DNA of 57,753 bases from the NCBI GenBank assembly GCA_012523305.1, contig JAAYIV010000108.1, forward strand, positions 1-57,753. Direction: 5' to 3'. The DNA is from Spirochaetales bacterium (GTDB lineage Bacteria > Spirochaetota > Spirochaetia > Sphaerochaetales > Sphaerochaetaceae). The notes under the pieces were generated by a model. It was not told the origin of the DNA. It was given only the letters and a program-made list of their open reading frames with translations, and did not search any database. Position 1 is the first letter of the stretch, and each line of letters opens with the position of its first letter. This document shows, in pieces, positions 7,851 through 16,500 of this stretch. Position numbers and translations under genes: made by a program.

Positions 7851-8762
7851 CTAATTTGACTGTATGCGGATATGATATTTAAGAACAAAGTCTTTTGGCT
7901 TATATGTGAGTTTGGCTTGACGAAGCCCTGGGATGCCCAGATCTTGTTCACGATTAATTTCAACGACTGAGTCGGGTAAGCTCGCAGCAAAAGCACGATT
8001 GATGTATTGGTATACGCCTCTGTAGCCAACCAAGGCTTTTTCAATATGGATAATAAAGCGGTGGGGTCCGTCATACTCTCCCAAGGTAAAGGCTACCGGG
8101 GTGTTGTTCGTATAGAGAACCGCTCCTTCCATCGAGAGTTCATTTTGATATCTGATTGCTAATTCGGTCGATTTTACATCTTCAGCGTTAACTTTGCCTT
8201 CAGCCCATGCATGTAACACGCTCATCATATCTTCAGGATCGCATATCCCTGATGGTACCAGAATTCTTTCCGGGTGGTCTTCCGCGAACTTCTGAGCATG
8301 AGCTAGTTTCTTATGTAGAGCTTGGCCGACCAGATCGACAAGACTTTGGCGATCGTATAGGTAATCGGCATTATCACGGTCTTCAACAATTTCAAGTTCG
8401 GTGTGATTCGTAGCGAGTCCCTTGCTCCAGCTTTGATAAGCTGCCTGAGAAATCGTATTTATCTCATTACATGACGCAAAAAGCCTCTCTGCAACCATAG
8501 GACCAGGATAACCTGCTGGTAAAAATGCATAAGTTTCTATTCCATTTTCCGTTACATTTTTTCCAGTAAAGCCAAAGCATAGATTCTTTTGTTCATCTAA
8601 GTAAGAAAAAACATGATAAGCTCGCTTTGCCGTGAATGGGAAAAGCGATGCCATGGACAATTCTGAAATTCCATCACGATTGGCAAGGAGAAATGGTTGA
8701 AGAATAGGCGTATGTTCAAGTTCCAACGGAACTGTTTCTGGAAATACAGGAATTGAGTGCAT
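7851..8762 (-). CDS. DUF2156 (phosphatidylglycerol lysyltransferase C-terminal-like) protein
   Basis: A 303-residue protein that reads as a stand-alone DUF2156 domain: it begins VPLELEHTPILQPFL...SELSMASLFPF and ends INREQDLGIPGLRQAKLTYKPKDFVLKY, both family hallmarks. The domain is a tandem GNAT-like fold related to the catalytic part of aminoacyl-phospholipid synthases and peptidoglycan FemX enzymes. Free-standing copies have no settled reaction. No membrane segments, so cytoplasmic. The start overlaps the divergent gene's start by 6 bp and lacks a clear ribosome site, so a slightly different start is possible. Confidence 0.8.
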   Translation of the reverse strand: MHSIPVFPETVPLELEHTPILQPFLLANRDGISELSMASLFPFTAKRAYHVFSYLDEQKNLCFGFTGKNVTENGIETYAFLPAGYPGPMVAERLFASCNEINTISQAAYQSWSKGLATNHTELEIVEDRDNADYLYDRQSLVDLVGQALHKKLAHAQKFAEDHPERILVPSGICDPEDMMSVLHAWAEGKVNAEDVKSTELAIRYQNELSMEGAVLYTNNTPVAFTLGEYDGPHRFIIHIEKALVGYRGVYQYINRAFAASLPDSVVEINREQDLGIPGLRQAKLTYKPKDFVLKYHIRIQSN

Positions 8763-9356
8763 GAACGAAAGGATAACGAAAACATTTCAATTGGACAAGC
8801 TATCAAAATGAAGAGTCGACAACTAAGAGTCATTTTGATATTATCCGGTCATATGAAGAGATTACTCAGCGTATTAATATTAGTATTATTTGGATTGGCG
8901 GTGTTTATCCCTCAAGAAACGATTTCTACTTTTCTGTATTGGTCCATGTTTCTCGGGATTCTCATTCTTTTGGTGGTTTATTGGTTTGTCTCCTATTGGG
9001 TCAGCTTGGAAAAAGCCGCCGAAGTTATTGCCGGTCCGATCAGGTTCTCTCTATTCTGTGCAAAAGTTCCACCGGCAACAAGTGAAGATCTTGTACGTGG
9101 CCGTCTAGTGATCGCTGGTAATCAAATCTCTCTTATCCAACGAAAGAAAGATAAGGGCAAACCGGTTTCATTTGTTTCTGTTTGGGATTATCCCATCGAT
9201 AGAATTACTGCGATCTCTTTTGCAAAGGTCGTTGGTTGGCGAAACGGTTTTGTACTTGAATTAGATAAAAATGATCAAGCAAGCTTTGTTTCAATACAAG
9301 CAAGACGGCTCAAACCCGTTATGATCGAAGCATTAGGATGGAACACCGAAGAATAA
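8757..9356 (+). CDS. Small membrane protein with cytoplasmic C-terminal domain, unknown
   Basis: Up to 199 residues. An AGGA at 9 nt supports the ATG at 8757; later in-frame ATGs at 8808 and 8853 are possible but have no better site. Two hydrophobic helices lie at about residues 33-51 and 56-79 (RLLSVLILVLFGLAVF and FLGILILLVVYWFVSYWV). The remaining 120 residues look like a PH-like beta domain (LVRGRLVIAGNQISLIQRKKDKGKPVSFVSVWDYPIDRITAISFAK in outline). Family not recognised. Divergent from the DUF2156 gene with overlapping starts, so the promoters must lie inside the opposite coding regions. Confidence 0.6.
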   Translation: MHERKDNENISIGQAIKMKSRQLRVILILSGHMKRLLSVLILVLFGLAVFIPQETISTFLYWSMFLGILILLVVYWFVSYWVSLEKAAEVIAGPIRFSLFCAKVPPATSEDLVRGRLVIAGNQISLIQRKKDKGKPVSFVSVWDYPIDRITAISFAKVVGWRNGFVLELDKNDQASFVSIQARRLKPVMIEALGWNTEE

Positions 9357-9453
9357 TCACCTTGTCGGGCTAGCATAAATAGTAAGTTGAATCACACAAT
9401 CTCAACGTGTACCGTTCACACACAGTTTGGCAAAAAGCTGACAGGGGGGAACG

Positions 9454-10023
9454 GTGAAATCAACAGCAATCCTGATTGTGTTGTTATGCGTTTTTTTATT
9501 ACCAATTCATTCTAACCAGCTGGAACAGCAGGAAGACTGTTCATTGTGGACCTTCATCGATTCGGGAATTGTAGATGCTCTGTGGTCACCTCATCTGAGC
9601 ATACAAGCCGGTATCGGTGTGTCGATAGCACCTGGAGTCGAGATTGAACTACCTTGTACCTACATACTCGATCGCCAAGGTGGGCATGAACAGCTATTGG
9701 AGCTCTTGCTTGAGCTCAAGTATCATCCATGGGGAACCGGTCCGTTTATCGGAGTTTCTTTGGCTCATATGTGCCTGTTTGTCGGAAATTCAGTCCCACA
9801 AGAGCGTGTTCATTATTTGAACAGCATATCATTTGGCTATACCTACCAGTTAATGGACAAATTTCGGATTGAACCCTTGATTGTCTTTACCGATCCCTCA
9901 GATTCCTTTGAAGATAGTTGGTCGTATATCCATGCCCTTGTACCTACATACTCACGGTTTCGTTTCAGGTTGCGTTTTGGGTGGACATTCGTGTCTTTCT
10001 CAACTTCAGATTTGCCAAAGTGA
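9454..10023 (+). CDS. Exported protein, probable small outer-membrane beta-barrel
   Basis: A 189-residue protein from a GTG start directly behind AGGGGGG. It has a clean signal peptide (MKSTAILIVLLCVFLLPIHS). The mature part has short alternating strands ending in aromatic residues (LSIQAGIGVSIAPGVEIELP, GPFIGVSLAHMCLFV, SISFGYTYQL, FRFRLRFGWTFVSF), as expected of a small barrel in the outer membrane. No enzyme motif. It opens a run of exported proteins. Family not recognised. Confidence 0.6.
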   Translation: MKSTAILIVLLCVFLLPIHSNQLEQQEDCSLWTFIDSGIVDALWSPHLSIQAGIGVSIAPGVEIELPCTYILDRQGGHEQLLELLLELKYHPWGTGPFIGVSLAHMCLFVGNSVPQERVHYLNSISFGYTYQLMDKFRIEPLIVFTDPSDSFEDSWSYIHALVPTYSRFRFRLRFGWTFVSFSTSDLPK

Positions 10024-10053
10024 AGCTTCAAAGATAGAGGAGGGTATCGAATC

Positions 10054-10923
10054 ATGAGGAAAAAAATTTGTATGGCAGGTGAACAGGTAATCTGCATGGT
10101 GCTAATCTTCTCAATGCTCGGCTGTAGCATGTACTGGGATAATACGCCAAATGCAATAATTGGAGAAAAACGCTTGATTCCCGAAGTCGCAAGGGTAATC
10201 GATGAACAGTGGGAGGTTGTATCAGAACAATTGGCTGAAGAATTGGATCAAGATTGTGCTTCAAGAGGAAGTATATCGTGGAGGAATCTTGAATCAGAAG
10301 AAATAGTTCGCCTGTCATTGGAAGAAGAGCACGGTTACCAATATGCAGCTTTATGTCATCAGATAGCATATGGGAATTCGGCTCAGGAAGTCCTTGCGTG
10401 TGCTGAACAATTAATTGATGCGGAATCATTCGATCACCTATCTGAGCAAGTACAATCGATAGAGCGTTCGATGCAAGATGACGCAATAGCATACAGCAGG
10501 ACGTTGCCTCCGAATCAACGTGCTCCTTTTTTAAGAGATTTACAGAAATTGGTGACCAAGACAATTGTGTTACTGGTCGCTGGAATCACCTATGCATGTA
10601 TTCCCAAAATAATATTCTGGGGAAAAGTCACCGCAGCCGCAGCGGTATCGGTTGCCGCAGGGATTGTCGCAACATCAATCTTGTCAATCTACCGCTATTA
10701 TAAATATGGACAGGATTCCATGGCAGGATCGTTTCAGGAATGGGTTACGGATGTCACGACCGATCCTGTCGCAGCCTATGCTCTCGCATCTTCAATGATG
10801 ACGGTTGGCAAGACCATGACTAAAGGACCGGTTGTGACCGGTTTGATTATCGCAGTGTTCGCAATTTATCAAGTGATCGATATGGTCAAGCCTATGTTGA
10901 AAAAATATAATTTTAATGCGTGA
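10054..10923 (+). CDS. Lipoprotein with C-terminal hydrophobic helices, unknown function
   Basis: A 289-residue protein with a lipobox MLGC (C24), behind AGGAGGG. Residues about 45-165 are acidic and helical with many Glu/Gln. From about 168 onward come three or more hydrophobic, Ala/Gly-rich stretches (KTIVLLVAGITYACIPKIIF, VTAAAAVSVAAGIVATSIL, GPVVTGLIIAVFAIYQVI), which is odd for an ordinary lipoprotein. This could be a membrane-spanning or pore-like tail. Nothing in the family databases that I remember matches. It lies 30 bp after the barrel gene and is probably in the same transcript. Confidence 0.6.
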   Translation: MRKKICMAGEQVICMVLIFSMLGCSMYWDNTPNAIIGEKRLIPEVARVIDEQWEVVSEQLAEELDQDCASRGSISWRNLESEEIVRLSLEEEHGYQYAALCHQIAYGNSAQEVLACAEQLIDAESFDHLSEQVQSIERSMQDDAIAYSRTLPPNQRAPFLRDLQKLVTKTIVLLVAGITYACIPKIIFWGKVTAAAAVSVAAGIVATSILSIYRYYKYGQDSMAGSFQEWVTDVTTDPVAAYALASSMMTVGKTMTKGPVVTGLIIAVFAIYQVIDMVKPMLKKYNFNA

Positions 10924-11017
10924 CCGGGATGTTTATCATACGGGAATGGCATTGTATTTGGGAAATGAATATGAAATAATGCGACGATAGGAATAAATTT
11001 AAATACCAGGAGTCATC

Positions 11018-12271
11018 ATGGAATATTCACCTTTTGTTGCAGATTTATTGGATCGGTTTTTACGGTATGTTAGAGTCGATACGATGAGCAACCCCCACAT
11101 CACGGATCGTAGACCGACGACAGCCGGCCAGATGGACCTTATCAATATGGTTGAAAAAGAACTTCGTGAATTTGGTCTGAATGATGTGTATCTCGATCCT
11201 AACGGATACATTATTGCTCGTTTGCCCTCAAATCTTTCTGAGGGGAAACAATGTCCTACTATTGGATTTATGGCACATGTGGATACTGCTGACGACGTTA
11301 TGGGCAATCATGTGAAACCACGAGTGATTGAATGTTATGATGGTAAAGACATCCAACTGAATGATGAGTTCGTCTTATCAGTTTCTGATAATCCGGAACT
11401 ACAGCGATATGTCGGCCAAACAATCATCACTACTGATGGTACGACTTTGTTGGGAGCAGATGACAAGGCCGGGCTGGCAATCATCATGGCAGTGGCGAGA
11501 AAGCTTTCTCAGAATCCGGATATCAAACACGGTGAAATTGAATTAATCATTACGACTGACGAAGAGACCGGATCAGGAATGGATTTTTTCCCGATTGATA
11601 CATGTAGGAGTAAGTGTTGCTATACGTTAGATGGTGACCGTCTTGGGATGGTGGAAGCAGAGTGTTTCAACGCAGCTACCGTAGAGATAGACTTTCACGG
11701 GGTTCCGTTTCATCTTGGGGCTGCCAGAGGTAAAATGGTTAACAGCGTTACCATGGCAACGCTGTTCATTGCTTCTTTACCACAGGCCGAAAGTCCTGAG
11801 GCAACCGATGGTCGTTATGGTTACTATTGTGCTCATGAAATTCATGGCACTGCTGAAAAAACACATCTCATTGTGTATTTGAGAGATTTCGATATCGATA
11901 GGTTACAACAGAGGATTGATACTTTAAAACAGTTGGCGAAAACGGTAGAAATGGTATATCTAGGTGGTAAGGTAGAAATAAATGACAAAATAGTCTATCG
12001 GAATATGTATAATGAAATAAAGAAACACCCTGAAGTGATGGAAGCAATTTTTGTCGGAGCTGAAAAACTCCAGCTTGAACTCGAGGAGAAAGTAATTCGC
12101 GGTGGTACTGACGGAGCTCGCTTGGCTGAACTTGGAATCCCTGCTCCCAATCTGTTCACCGGCGGACATAACTATCACAGTCGATTTGAGTGGGCTGCTT
12201 TGTCAACGATGGAAACAGCTGCACAATTGGTTGAACAAATTATCGCATATTGGAAAGGAGTGAGTATTTGA
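11018..12271 (+). CDS. pepT: Peptidase T (tripeptidase)
   Basis: A 417-residue M20B metallopeptidase, the normal length for PepT. It removes the N-terminal residue from tripeptides in the cytoplasm. Metal-site motifs are present: H87/D89 in MAHVDTADDV, the bridging Asp in LLGADDKAGLA, the catalytic Glu pair in TTDEETGSG, and the C-terminal NLFTGGHNYHSRFEW. ATG behind AGGAG. The stop overlaps the TTG start of the following gene by 3 bp. With the peptide importer and M20D and M16C enzymes elsewhere in the window, it fits a peptide-using lifestyle. Confidence 0.95.
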   Translation: MEYSPFVADLLDRFLRYVRVDTMSNPHITDRRPTTAGQMDLINMVEKELREFGLNDVYLDPNGYIIARLPSNLSEGKQCPTIGFMAHVDTADDVMGNHVKPRVIECYDGKDIQLNDEFVLSVSDNPELQRYVGQTIITTDGTTLLGADDKAGLAIIMAVARKLSQNPDIKHGEIELIITTDEETGSGMDFFPIDTCRSKCCYTLDGDRLGMVEAECFNAATVEIDFHGVPFHLGAARGKMVNSVTMATLFIASLPQAESPEATDGRYGYYCAHEIHGTAEKTHLIVYLRDFDIDRLQQRIDTLKQLAKTVEMVYLGGKVEINDKIVYRNMYNEIKKHPEVMEAIFVGAEKLQLELEEKVIRGGTDGARLAELGIPAPNLFTGGHNYHSRFEWAALSTMETAAQLVEQIIAYWKGVSI

Positions 12272-13365
12272 GACTGACTGTCAGCATAATACTTCTCATG
12301 CTCTGTCTGGCACTGCCACTTCAGCTTAGCGCTGCGGAGGCCGTGTCAGATTCATACCTTCTCATAGTTGATAAAACACTAGCAGCCAAAAATTATTCAG
12401 ATGGGCTTGTCGCATCTTTTCAAATAGCGATTGAAAAACTACTGGGATGGAGACCACGAATAGCCGATGGTTCACTTAAAGTGACTTTAACGGATTTCCA
12501 GGAAATTGGTCCCGGATCGTTTGTACTTACTGTTGAAATCGAACATGGTAAAAAAGTTGTATCTACCACCATTGCCATACCGGATGTCACATCAAAGAAG
12601 TTGTCGGATGATATAATCGAACAAATGCAACATAATTTGCTTGCATTATCGGAAGTATCGGAACACATGTCACTCATCCAATATGAACATGACGGGACGT
12701 TCTCTACCGTGGTACCGAAAGATACGTTTTCTGTCGGGCACGTCTATGCGATAGAGGATTATCAGCAAACTCAGTTGGGGCAAGTGGCGGTGTCTGCAAA
12801 ATATGTGGTTGAAGATGGAACAAGCGAAGCATTTGAGCTGCATCATATATGGTCGAAACGCTTATTATTGCCTTCGATGGAAATCGGGAAAAAAATCTCT
12901 CCTTGGCGTTGGTCTTTTTCAATTCCAGTGTCGATTAACACAATTAGCCTGGAAGCAACGGTTTCACGTTCGACCAAATTCTACCCATTGCGAATTCTGG
13001 GATCAACTCAAGTCGGAACGACATTCAATCTATCACGATTTGATGCAAGTCTTGGTGTTGGTATTGGAACTACGATTCCATGTTCGTATGTGTTTGGTGC
13101 AAGGCAGGGGTTTTTTGCAAATTGTTCTTTTGGTTTTTCTATGATTGCTTCGGCTGGAGTGACGTTTGGCAGTCAAAATAGGGTACGGATGATCTATGGA
13201 GCACAAGGGGAACTCTCATTTACCCACCAATGTACAGAAAACATGTACTGGATGTTTGAAGCTTCGTATGCTTATCAAGTATCGTATGATTCAGGGATCT
13301 TCAGTGTTCATGCTTCAGATCTCAGTGGATTTTCCATCTCTCCGTCAATAGGATTCATATGGTAA
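12268..13365 (+). CDS. Exported protein with C-terminal beta-barrel, unknown
   Basis: 365 residues from a TTG start at 12268, chosen because AAAGGAG lies 7 nt upstream and the peptide then opens with a proper signal sequence ending LSAAEA. Residues about 25-135 form a mixed alpha/beta domain (IAIEKLLGWRPRIADGSLKVTLTDF...). From about 200 onward there are alternating hydrophobic strands with a terminal aromatic (GFSISPSIGFIW), the pattern of an outer-membrane barrel. The stop overlaps the next gene's ATG by 7 bp, so the two are probably translated together. Family not recognised. Confidence 0.6.
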   Translation: MRLTVSIILLMLCLALPLQLSAAEAVSDSYLLIVDKTLAAKNYSDGLVASFQIAIEKLLGWRPRIADGSLKVTLTDFQEIGPGSFVLTVEIEHGKKVVSTTIAIPDVTSKKLSDDIIEQMQHNLLALSEVSEHMSLIQYEHDGTFSTVVPKDTFSVGHVYAIEDYQQTQLGQVAVSAKYVVEDGTSEAFELHHIWSKRLLLPSMEIGKKISPWRWSFSIPVSINTISLEATVSRSTKFYPLRILGSTQVGTTFNLSRFDASLGVGIGTTIPCSYVFGARQGFFANCSFGFSMIASAGVTFGSQNRVRMIYGAQGELSFTHQCTENMYWMFEASYAYQVSYDSGIFSVHASDLSGFSISPSIGFIW

Positions 13366-14771
13366 AAAAGTTGAGTAGAAAAAAAATTATCCTGATTATG
13401 CTTTTTCTAGCTATCGTAATGTTCCAAGGGTGCTCATCCCTAAGCTCGTTGGTTCGTTCAAACGTGGAAGGAGTTCCTGTGTGGGTGTACGAACCGCAAG
13501 TTGGCAGAGATCAAATGGCTTTCGTAGGTAAAGGCGTAGGCGGAACGGAGGGGATCGCTCGTCAAGACGCCATAGAATCGGTTCTGAATCAATTAGGAAC
13601 CTATATAGGTGAAGAGATAGATGAATCTTCAGTTCGTCAATTAGCGACCGAAAGTAGAATTGAACGTTTTAACATGCGTCTGACCCAAGAATTTTCTTTA
13701 AGGGTCAGATCTCAGACAGAATATTATTTATTGGTTGTCGCAGATAAAGAATTACTGGAACAAGCAAAATCAGACGCTCTTCAGATTTTGGAAGAACAAC
13801 AAGCTCGTATAGATGCATTGGAAAGACAAGCTGCCGCAGCATTTAGGGGAAATCGAGATCTTGAAGCAGCGTTGAACTATTTTGAAGCTGCGATGATCGC
13901 ATCCAAGATAGAATCTGATCGCGGTGAAACCCAGTACAAGAGCTTTCTCATCCAGATTGAACGTATTCTCACTCGAATAACTATGGAATTTGTTCGTTCT
14001 GACGGGTCTATTCCCTCAGCAACCATCATGATGAGAAGAGGTACGGGGCGTTTGGCTCCCCGTGTTCAAAAAGCCCCCATGATTGCCTCGTTTATGGCTA
14101 TTGACGGGGTGGGTAATCCATATGAGGACCAAGAGTCCTTTTTCACAAATGAGGAAGGCCAGAATACATATAGCCCGGGCAATCCCGGGTTGGTCGGCAA
14201 CGGGACATTGGTATTTTCCATTGATCTCGAAAGTGCCTTAAGTGCTTTTGAACTCGTAGATACCGATTTTGTACAGCGAATGCGGACGATAATCATGGAG
14301 AAATCAATTTCTCTCAACTACCAAAGAATTTCCCGATTATCAAGCCTTGGAATTGTTGGAGCTGTCATGGAATATTCTTTACAGGGAGAATTGTTAACTT
14401 CGGCGTATGCCCATAACACATTTCTCTCATATTATGCTGGTAATGGGGTAAATATCATTTCAGCTATTCAATATGCTGATGTGGATGACGATGATTTTTA
14501 TGATTCGATACGCCAAAGATTCCCGCAAGCTCAAATATTGGTGATTGGGAGAGTCGGAATATCAAACACAGCCATAACTGGCGAAGAACACACGGTGAGT
14601 GTTTCAGGTGAAATTTCTTTAATACGCATGCCCGCGTTCACATCGATTCGATCAACCGGCCCGGTAACTGCGATCGGAAGAGGAGTTTCCATGGAAGAGG
14701 CTACTGCAAAAGCTTTCTCACAATTTGGGCAGATAGGGGCATCGCTGCTTGCTTGGGAATTCTATCGTTAA
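13359..14771 (+). CDS. LPP20-like lipoprotein
   Basis: A 470-residue protein with lipobox FQGC (C25). After it, VPVWVYEPQVGRDQMAFVGKG and the following segment (RQDAIESVLNQLG...) resemble the LPP20/FlgT-N fold of outer-membrane-associated lipoproteins. A helical, possibly coiled-coil or TPR-like stretch follows (about 140-210, Glu/Gln/Ala-rich), then two mixed domains to the end, the last resembling another LPP20-like repeat (GPVTAIGRGVSMEEATAKAFSQFG). It is coupled to the barrel gene upstream, which suggests that the two work together at the outer membrane. Function unknown. Confidence 0.6.
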   Translation: MVKKLSRKKIILIMLFLAIVMFQGCSSLSSLVRSNVEGVPVWVYEPQVGRDQMAFVGKGVGGTEGIARQDAIESVLNQLGTYIGEEIDESSVRQLATESRIERFNMRLTQEFSLRVRSQTEYYLLVVADKELLEQAKSDALQILEEQQARIDALERQAAAAFRGNRDLEAALNYFEAAMIASKIESDRGETQYKSFLIQIERILTRITMEFVRSDGSIPSATIMMRRGTGRLAPRVQKAPMIASFMAIDGVGNPYEDQESFFTNEEGQNTYSPGNPGLVGNGTLVFSIDLESALSAFELVDTDFVQRMRTIIMEKSISLNYQRISRLSSLGIVGAVMEYSLQGELLTSAYAHNTFLSYYAGNGVNIISAIQYADVDDDDFYDSIRQRFPQAQILVIGRVGISNTAITGEEHTVSVSGEISLIRMPAFTSIRSTGPVTAIGRGVSMEEATAKAFSQFGQIGASLLAWEFYR

Positions 14772-14774
14772 CTA

Positions 14775-15539
14775 TCAGAGAGCTTTTTGTAAAAGCACTG
14801 GATCGTTACCAATGAGTCCTTCAACATGCAGAGAAACCAAGCGCTTGGCCTCATCAAGGTCATTCACCGTCCAAGTTGAAATTGCATATCCCTTTCTTCT
14901 CTTAAAAAAATTTATCATTGAATCATTTACAAGCTCGTGATGCGGTTTCAACACATTGGCCTTTGCAATATGGCGACCCCAGCCATGTCTCAATATTTTA
15001 GGTACATCCTCGGTGTCGCTGTAAATGATTGCACTCGGAAGTTTTTGATGAGATACCTGGTTAAAATATCTCATGGCAAACGGGTTGAATGAAGAGACGA
15101 GACACCGTTCGGAAAGATTATGTCTTTCTATTATATTGAATACTTTTCGGGCTAAGTGGGTATCCGATTTATGCTTCTCCTTCAATTCAACATCATAATA
15201 GAACAACGAGCCAAATGCATCGAACAATTCATCCAACAAGAGAATACGTTCATTGGAAAACCGTGGGTTTTTATGGCTGCCGACATCGAGTGATTTCAGA
15301 TAATCCAATGTGCATTCTTCGACAACTTTTTCCACACCTGCCAATCTGGTGAGCGTATGGTCGTGGATTACAACAATTTCTCCTGTTTTACATTGGTGGA
15401 CGTCAAGTTCGATTCCATCGACTTTGTGGTCTGCGCAAAGCTTGAAGGCAGCCATCGTATTTTCCGGGGCGATTTCAGAATATCCGCGGTGACCAAATAT
15501 CAAGGGCTTTTCTAAACTTTTGAAAAAGGACGTGTTCAT
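14775..15539 (-). CDS. ugpQ: Glycerophosphodiester phosphodiesterase
   Basis: A 254-residue GDPD, full length for the short cytoplasmic (UgpQ) type; no signal peptide. It cleaves glycerophosphodiesters to glycerol-3-phosphate and an alcohol. Motifs: GHRGYSEIAPENT (H17/R18), GIELDVHQ with the metal-binding Glu and Asp, VVIHDHTLTR, and DVELKEK. ATG behind GGAG. It ends 4 bp from the convergent lipoprotein gene and lies 13 bp downstream of endonuclease IV, so the two are probably co-transcribed. Glycerol kinase further right belongs to the same metabolic area. Confidence 0.92.
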   Translation of the reverse strand: MNTSFFKSLEKPLIFGHRGYSEIAPENTMAAFKLCADHKVDGIELDVHQCKTGEIVVIHDHTLTRLAGVEKVVEECTLDYLKSLDVGSHKNPRFSNERILLLDELFDAFGSLFYYDVELKEKHKSDTHLARKVFNIIERHNLSERCLVSSFNPFAMRYFNQVSHQKLPSAIIYSDTEDVPKILRHGWGRHIAKANVLKPHHELVNDSMINFFKRRKGYAISTWTVNDLDEAKRLVSLHVEGLIGNDPVLLQKAL

Positions 15540-15552
15540 GGTGTGCTCTCCG

Positions 15553-16398
15553 TTAATGATGTGTAAAACTTCTTAATAGCCGTATTTCATCTTCCCATCG
15601 GTTTGGATCAGTTGTTTCCAAGATCAACGGGATATTCTCAAAGCGTTTGTCATTCATCATCACCTTGAACGGTGCCAGGCCTAACGTGCCGTCTCCCAAC
15701 GGAGCGTGACGATCCACATTACTTGAATAGTTGCTTTTTGCATCATTTAAATGCATTCCCATCAACACATCAAAACCAAGGATACTATCGAATTGTTGCA
15801 TTACTTTTTGGAAATTTTCTTCTGTGCTGATTTCATATCCGGCTGCAAAAATATGGCATGTGTCGATGCAAACGCCTATACGATCTTTGTGTGCGCAACC
15901 TTCGATTATCGTTGCGATTTCTTCAAACGATCTCCCTAATGCAGATCCTTGGCCTGCTGTGGTTTCTATTACAGCATACACTCCTTCAATCTGGTCCAAA
16001 GCTTCGTCGATTCCCTCGGAAATCAGATGCATCGATGTTACTGGATCGATCTGGTTCAGGTGCGCTCCCGGATGGAAATTCAATCTATCCAATCCCAATT
16101 GTCGTACCCTCTGCATTTCACCGATGAATGAATCAACGCTGATGCGCCGTTTTTGAGGATCTGGATTTCCCATATTAATCAGGTAGCCGTCGTGAGGGAG
16201 GACTTGTCCAGCTGAAAACCCTGCATCTTTCATGGCTTTGGAAAATAATGCGATATCTTCAGTGGTCAGCGGGGAGGCTTTCCATTGCTTTTGGTTCTTC
16301 GTAAACAGGGCAAAGGCATTAGCCCCGATGGCACGTGCATTTTCAACAGCCATATGGGCACCGCCAGCCGCACTTACATGCGCACCGATGTAATACAT
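15553..16398 (-). CDS. nfo: Deoxyribonuclease IV (AP endonuclease)
   Basis: 281 residues, close to E. coli Nfo. The start at 16398 (MYYIGAHVSAAGG) is set by AGGAGG 6 nt upstream; a longer frame to 16476 is unlikely. A TIM-barrel, three-zinc enzyme that cuts 5' of abasic sites in base-excision repair. Family signatures are visible: NFHPGAHL, AVIETTAGQGSALG, GVCIDTCHIFAAGYE, GMHLNDAKS, and PLILETTDPN near the end. Divergent from the M16C peptidase gene. Confidence 0.95.
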   Translation of the reverse strand: MYYIGAHVSAAGGAHMAVENARAIGANAFALFTKNQKQWKASPLTTEDIALFSKAMKDAGFSAGQVLPHDGYLINMGNPDPQKRRISVDSFIGEMQRVRQLGLDRLNFHPGAHLNQIDPVTSMHLISEGIDEALDQIEGVYAVIETTAGQGSALGRSFEEIATIIEGCAHKDRIGVCIDTCHIFAAGYEISTEENFQKVMQQFDSILGFDVLMGMHLNDAKSNYSSNVDRHAPLGDGTLGLAPFKVMMNDKRFENIPLILETTDPNRWEDEIRLLRSFTHH

Positions 16399-16441
16399 AA
16401 TATTCCTCCTGTTTTGTAAAGGTACGCAAGATGCGATAGGG

Positions 16442-16490
16442 TTGTCAATCGTCGATTGTCGTGCTAAGGTCATCAATTGTCATTTTGACA
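16442..16490. promoter_or_regulatory. Divergent promoter region with palindromes (nfo / M16C peptidase)
   Basis: The bases TTGTCAA at 16442-16448 can serve as -35 element in both directions: TTGACA on the minus strand toward nfo (spacer 18, TACCTT) and TTGTCA on the plus strand toward the peptidase (spacer 17, TAAGGT). A 13-bp palindrome CAATCG-T-CGATTG lies at 16446-16458 and another, TGTCA-TTT-TGACA, at 16478-16490 just before the ribosome site. These could be operators. The -10 matches are weak. Confidence 0.35.
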
Positions 16491-16500
16491 GGAGGTCCAA

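Noticed and set aside
10052-10564. 170-codon minus-strand frame
   Set aside because: Antisense to the lipoprotein gene at 10054, which has a ribosome site and lipobox.
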